Source: Pontibacter ramchanderi
GTDB lineage: Bacteria; Bacteroidota; Bacteroidia; Cytophagales; Hymenobacteraceae
Length of the DNA: 64,000 nt
NCBI RefSeq assembly: GCF_002846395.1
Contig: NZ_PJMU01000002.1
Coordinates: forward strand, 682,001-746,000
Direction: 5' to 3'
Positions 61,327 through 64,000 of this stretch are shown here, one piece after another. Position numbers and translations under genes: made by a program. The notes beneath the pieces are model-generated. The model did no database searches and was not told the origin of the DNA. It saw only the letters and a list, made by a program, of their open reading frames with translations. Position 1 is the first letter of the stretch. Each line of letters begins with the position of its first letter.

Positions 61327-62439
61327 ATGATGCAGATAGCCGTTATCGGAGGAGGCCTCGCCGGACTGACCAGTGCAATTGCAATGGCCGGGCAAGGGCT
61401 TTCCGTAACGCTGATCGAAAAAAAGTCCTACCCGCTGCATAAGGTCTGCGGAGAGTATGTTTCCAACGAAGTGCTGCCGTACCTGCGTGCCATCGGAGCC
61501 GACCCGGCACCACTCAACCCCGCTCCGATCTCCCGCTTTCAACTTACCTCCCCTAAAGGCGTCGTGCTGGAGTCACCGCTCGATCTGGGAGGCTTTGGCG
61601 TTAGCCGCTATACCCTCGATCATTACCTCTACCAGGTCGCCGTGGCTAAAGGGGTGCAGGTACGGCAGCAGACGGCGGTACAGGATATTCAATTCGCAGC
61701 TGATCATTTTACACTGAAACTTTCCGACGGCGACACCTTGCAGGCCGAAGTAGTGCTGGGGGCCTACGGCAAGCGGAGCACGCTCGACCGGCAGCTCAGT
61801 CGCTCCTTCTTCTCAAAGCGCTCGCCCTACATTGGCGTGAAGTACCACCTGCGCCTTGACATGCCTACCGACCTCATCGCGCTGCATAACTTCCAGGATG
61901 GCTATGCCGGCATATCTGCCATCGAAGGCGGCCGTTACTGCTTCTGCTACCTGACCACCCGCGAGAACCTGCGCCGGTATGGGACTATACCTGCCATGGA
62001 AAAAGCCATCCTGCACCAGAATCCGCACCTGCGCCGCATTTTTCAGGAGGCTGAGTTTTTGTATGAGCAGCCGGAGGTAATTAACGAGATATCCTTTGCC
62101 ACCAAAACCTGCGTGGAAAATCACATGCTGATGTGCGGCGATGCGGCTGGCATGATCACGCCGCTTTGTGGCAACGGTATGGCCATGGCCATCCATGCAG
62201 GCAAGCTGGCGGCAGAGCAGGTAGTCCATTATTTCGAAAACGGCCGCAACCGACAGGCGCTGGAGAGGGGCTATACCCTAGCCTGGGAAAAGCAGTTTGC
62301 GCAGCGGCTCCGGCTAGGGCGTGCCGTGCAGCGCTTGTTTGGCAGCCCGCTGCTATCGGAGGTGGCAGTAGGTACGCTCCGCTATATGCCGGCAGCCGTG
62401 CGCCTCATCATGCGCCAAACACACGGCCAGCCTTTCTGA
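61327..62439 (+). CDS. FAD-dependent oxidoreductase (geranylgeranyl-reductase/hydroxylase-like)
   Basis: 370 residues. N-terminal FAD-binding GxGxxG in IAVIGGGLAGLTSAIAMA, KVCGEYVSNEVLPYLRAIG (substrate-side motif typical of the group), and the second FAD motif MLMCGDAAGMITPLCGNGMAMAIHAGKLAAE. The family includes geranylgeranyl reductases and the flavoprotein hydroxylases that accompany type III polyketide synthases. Placed 169 bases before a PKS gene and a methyltransferase, it probably hydroxylates or oxidises the polyketide. The ATG at 61327 is preferred over an upstream GTG at 61288. Confidence 0.87.
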   Translation: MMQIAVIGGGLAGLTSAIAMAGQGLSVTLIEKKSYPLHKVCGEYVSNEVLPYLRAIGADPAPLNPAPISRFQLTSPKGVVLESPLDLGGFGVSRYTLDHYLYQVAVAKGVQVRQQTAVQDIQFAADHFTLKLSDGDTLQAEVVLGAYGKRSTLDRQLSRSFFSKRSPYIGVKYHLRLDMPTDLIALHNFQDGYAGISAIEGGRYCFCYLTTRENLRRYGTIPAMEKAILHQNPHLRRIFQEAEFLYEQPEVINEISFATKTCVENHMLMCGDAAGMITPLCGNGMAMAIHAGKLAAEQVVHYFENGRNRQALERGYTLAWEKQFAQRLRLGRAVQRLFGSPLLSEVAVGTLRYMPAAVRLIMRQTHGQPF

Positions 62440-62608
62440 TCCTTACATCTTAAAAACGTCCGCTTGCGTACTAATTCCATACCTGCACCTGCGCACCATT
62501 TTCAGGCATAGGTAAACTTAAAACACCCCCGCTTGTTGTCGCTATACCTGTCGTGGCTTAGCAAAACGGCAAAAGAACTCGTATGACACACACTCTACTC
62601 ACCGGCTT

Positions 62609-63730
62609 ATGAAAAGCTATATATGCGGTATCGGCACGGCTAACCCGCCCCACAAAGTCCCACAGATGCAGGTGGCCGACTTTATGGCAGCGGCCCATCA
62701 ACTCGATGAACAAGGGAGCCGCAAGCTCAAAGCACTCTACCGCGTATCAGGTATAGGGCAGCGCTACAGCGTGCTTCAGGACTTTACCCGACAAAACGGC
62801 GACTATACCTTCTTTCCCAACACACACGACCTCGAGCCCTTCCCGACGGTACAGCAGCGCATGGCGGTATACCGCAAACACGCCCTCGACCTATCAGAAC
62901 AGGCGGTGCGCAACTGCCTGGAGCAATTGAGCAACGCTAAGCTCCAGGACCTGACCCACCTGATCACGGTGAGCTGCACGGGTATGTATGCGCCGGGTCT
63001 GGATATTGAGCTGGTGGAGCGGCTTGAGCTGAACCCTTGCGTGCAGCGCACGGCTGTGAACTTCATGGGTTGCTATGCAGCTTTCAATGCGATTAAACTG
63101 GCTGATGCCATTTGCAAAGCCGACCCGAATGCCCGTGTCATGCTGGTCTGCACCGAGATCTGCACGATTCACTTCCAGAAAAACTCGGAACAGGACCACT
63201 TGGTGTCGAATGCGCTGTTTGGCGATGGGGCGGCGGCCGTGCTCATGCAAGGGCAGCCCTGCCAGGAGGTGAGCCTGGAGCTGCAGTCTTTTCACTGCGA
63301 CCTGGCCCCGGCCGGTAAGCGTGAAATGGCCTGGCACATCGGCGACACCGGTTTTGAGATGACCCTTTCCTCTTACGTGCCGGACCTGATCAAAAATGGT
63401 ATCAAGCAGCTGACCGATCGCTTGCTGCAGGGCTTGCGCACTACTGTTTCGGAGATCAAGCTGTTTGCCATTCACCCCGGCGGCCGCCGCATACTGGAGG
63501 TGATAGAGCAGGAACTGGGCCTGACCCGCGACGACAACCGCTTTGCCTACCGGGTGCTGCACGAGTTCGGCAACATGTCGTCGGCTACGGTGCTGTTTGT
63601 GCTGAAGGAGCTAATGGCCAGCCTGACCACACAAGAAAAAGACGAACCGGTGCTGAGTTTTGCCTTTGGCCCGGGCCTTACCCTGGAATCGATGCTACTG
63701 AAAGTGCATTATGCTGAAGCAAAGGTCTAA
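62609..63730 (+). CDS. Type III polyketide synthase
   Basis: 373 residues, chalcone/stilbene-synthase family. Catalytic triad visible: Cys155 in VNFMGCYAAFNA, His289 in FAIHPGGRRILE, Asn322 in FGNMSSATVLF. Also the N-terminal GIGTANPPHKVPQ and the C-terminal FAFGPGLTLESMLL. The enzyme condenses a starter acyl-CoA with malonyl-CoA units to give resorcinols, pyrones or similar. The starter is not predictable from sequence; fatty acyl starters are common in bacteria. Its end overlaps the methyltransferase start by 20 bases, so the two are translationally coupled. Confidence 0.95.
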   Translation: MKSYICGIGTANPPHKVPQMQVADFMAAAHQLDEQGSRKLKALYRVSGIGQRYSVLQDFTRQNGDYTFFPNTHDLEPFPTVQQRMAVYRKHALDLSEQAVRNCLEQLSNAKLQDLTHLITVSCTGMYAPGLDIELVERLELNPCVQRTAVNFMGCYAAFNAIKLADAICKADPNARVMLVCTEICTIHFQKNSEQDHLVSNALFGDGAAAVLMQGQPCQEVSLELQSFHCDLAPAGKREMAWHIGDTGFEMTLSSYVPDLIKNGIKQLTDRLLQGLRTTVSEIKLFAIHPGGRRILEVIEQELGLTRDDNRFAYRVLHEFGNMSSATVLFVLKELMASLTTQEKDEPVLSFAFGPGLTLESMLLKVHYAEAKV

Positions 63731-64000
63731 CCAAGCCGAACTAATGGACGACCTCAGCCTGTCGGGGGACGAGCTGCGGCGCAACCTCGAAGAACTGGAG
63801 GTGATCAATACCTGGCTGGGCGGGTATAAGGTGGTGCTCGATGCGCTGGAGCAGCTGCTGGCAGGGTATACAGGTCCGCCCTTGCGCCTGGCTGACATCG
63901 GCTGCGGAGGAGGCGACACGCTGCGTCACATCGCCAAGTGGGCCCGCCGCAAAAACATAAAACTGCAGCTTACAGGTATAGATGCCAACAGCTTTATGGT
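63711..64000 (+). CDS. SAM-dependent methyltransferase (N-terminal part)
   Basis: Open from the ATG at 63711 to the right edge, about 96 residues. The SAM-binding motif I is LADIGCGGGDTLRHIAKWA (about 59-77), followed by motif II region LTGIDANSFM. It overlaps the PKS gene by 20 bases in another frame. Class I methyltransferases in such clusters methylate the phenolic or pyrone product. The C terminus lies outside the window. Confidence 0.88.
   Translation, partial: MLKQRSNQAELMDDLSLSGDELRRNLEELEVINTWLGGYKVVLDALEQLLAGYTGPPLRLADIGCGGGDTLRHIAKWARRKNIKLQLTGIDANSFM

Overview
The window looks like chromosomal DNA of a Bacteroidota, most likely Cytophagales / Hymenobacteraceae (Pontibacter-like). 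The grounds are: three proteins with type IX secretion (T9SS) C-terminal sorting domains; a CarboxypepD_reg-like TonB-dependent barrel; families such as DUF4142, DUF4174, DUF2911 and GDYXXLXY; Bacteroidetes-type -7 boxes (TAnnTTTG) in front of several genes; and moderately GC-rich, mostly housekeeping coding sequence. The genus is an inference. No rRNA, CRISPR array, transposase, integrase or phage gene was seen.

Layout. 1-5 kb: mutS (truncated at the left edge), an intergenic repeat, a SpoU-type RNA methyltransferase and a TonB-type outer membrane barrel. 5.7-12.3 kb: M19 dipeptidase, small unknowns, a DUF4142 lipoprotein, a polytopic M28 peptidase, TerC and YajQ. 12.5-13 kb: second repeat copy. 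13-20.9 kb: GNAT and lipocalin, then a long minus-strand run of membrane proteins (including the DUF2157/DUF4401/GDYXXLXY trio and YiaA), a Crp-like regulator, DUF2071 and an unknown gene. 21-30 kb: a GluQ-like synthetase, DUF2911, an MscS channel, a PepSY-like protein, an ABC exporter, a J-domain protein and an RsbQ-like hydrolase. 30-38 kb: mfd with a hairpin leader, a kinase-less multi-PAS protein beside a lone receiver, and two disordered charged proteins. 38-45 kb: a UDG-family protein, methionine aminotransferase plus omega-amidase, a T9SS FG-GAP protein and murF. 45-47.7 kb: an AT-rich segment with a small barrel and a T9SS adhesin-like protein. 47.8-60 kb: rfbC, hflX, the third repeat copy, sixA-like phosphatase and ppk1, a DUF6268 barrel, a metallophosphoesterase/outer-membrane-barrel fusion, an HD/Pycsar-effector-like membrane protein and tRNA-Arg(CCT). 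60.4-64 kb: small secreted proteins around a 60-bp perfect palindrome, then the start of a type III polyketide synthase cluster (flavoprotein, PKS, methyltransferase; cut by the right edge).

The most striking signal is not a gene. The short word TATACCT / AGGTATA (extended form GCTATACCTG / CAGGTATAGC) occurs roughly 115-120 times by hand count, on both strands, in genes and between them, where base composition predicts about six. It forms inverted pairs in intergenic hairpins, forms the ends of the 60-bp palindrome, and appears to dictate the use of the Ile codon ATA inside genes. A second layer is a non-coding dispersed repeat present three times (about 1.27-1.66, 12.48-12.98 and 49.85-50.42 kb).
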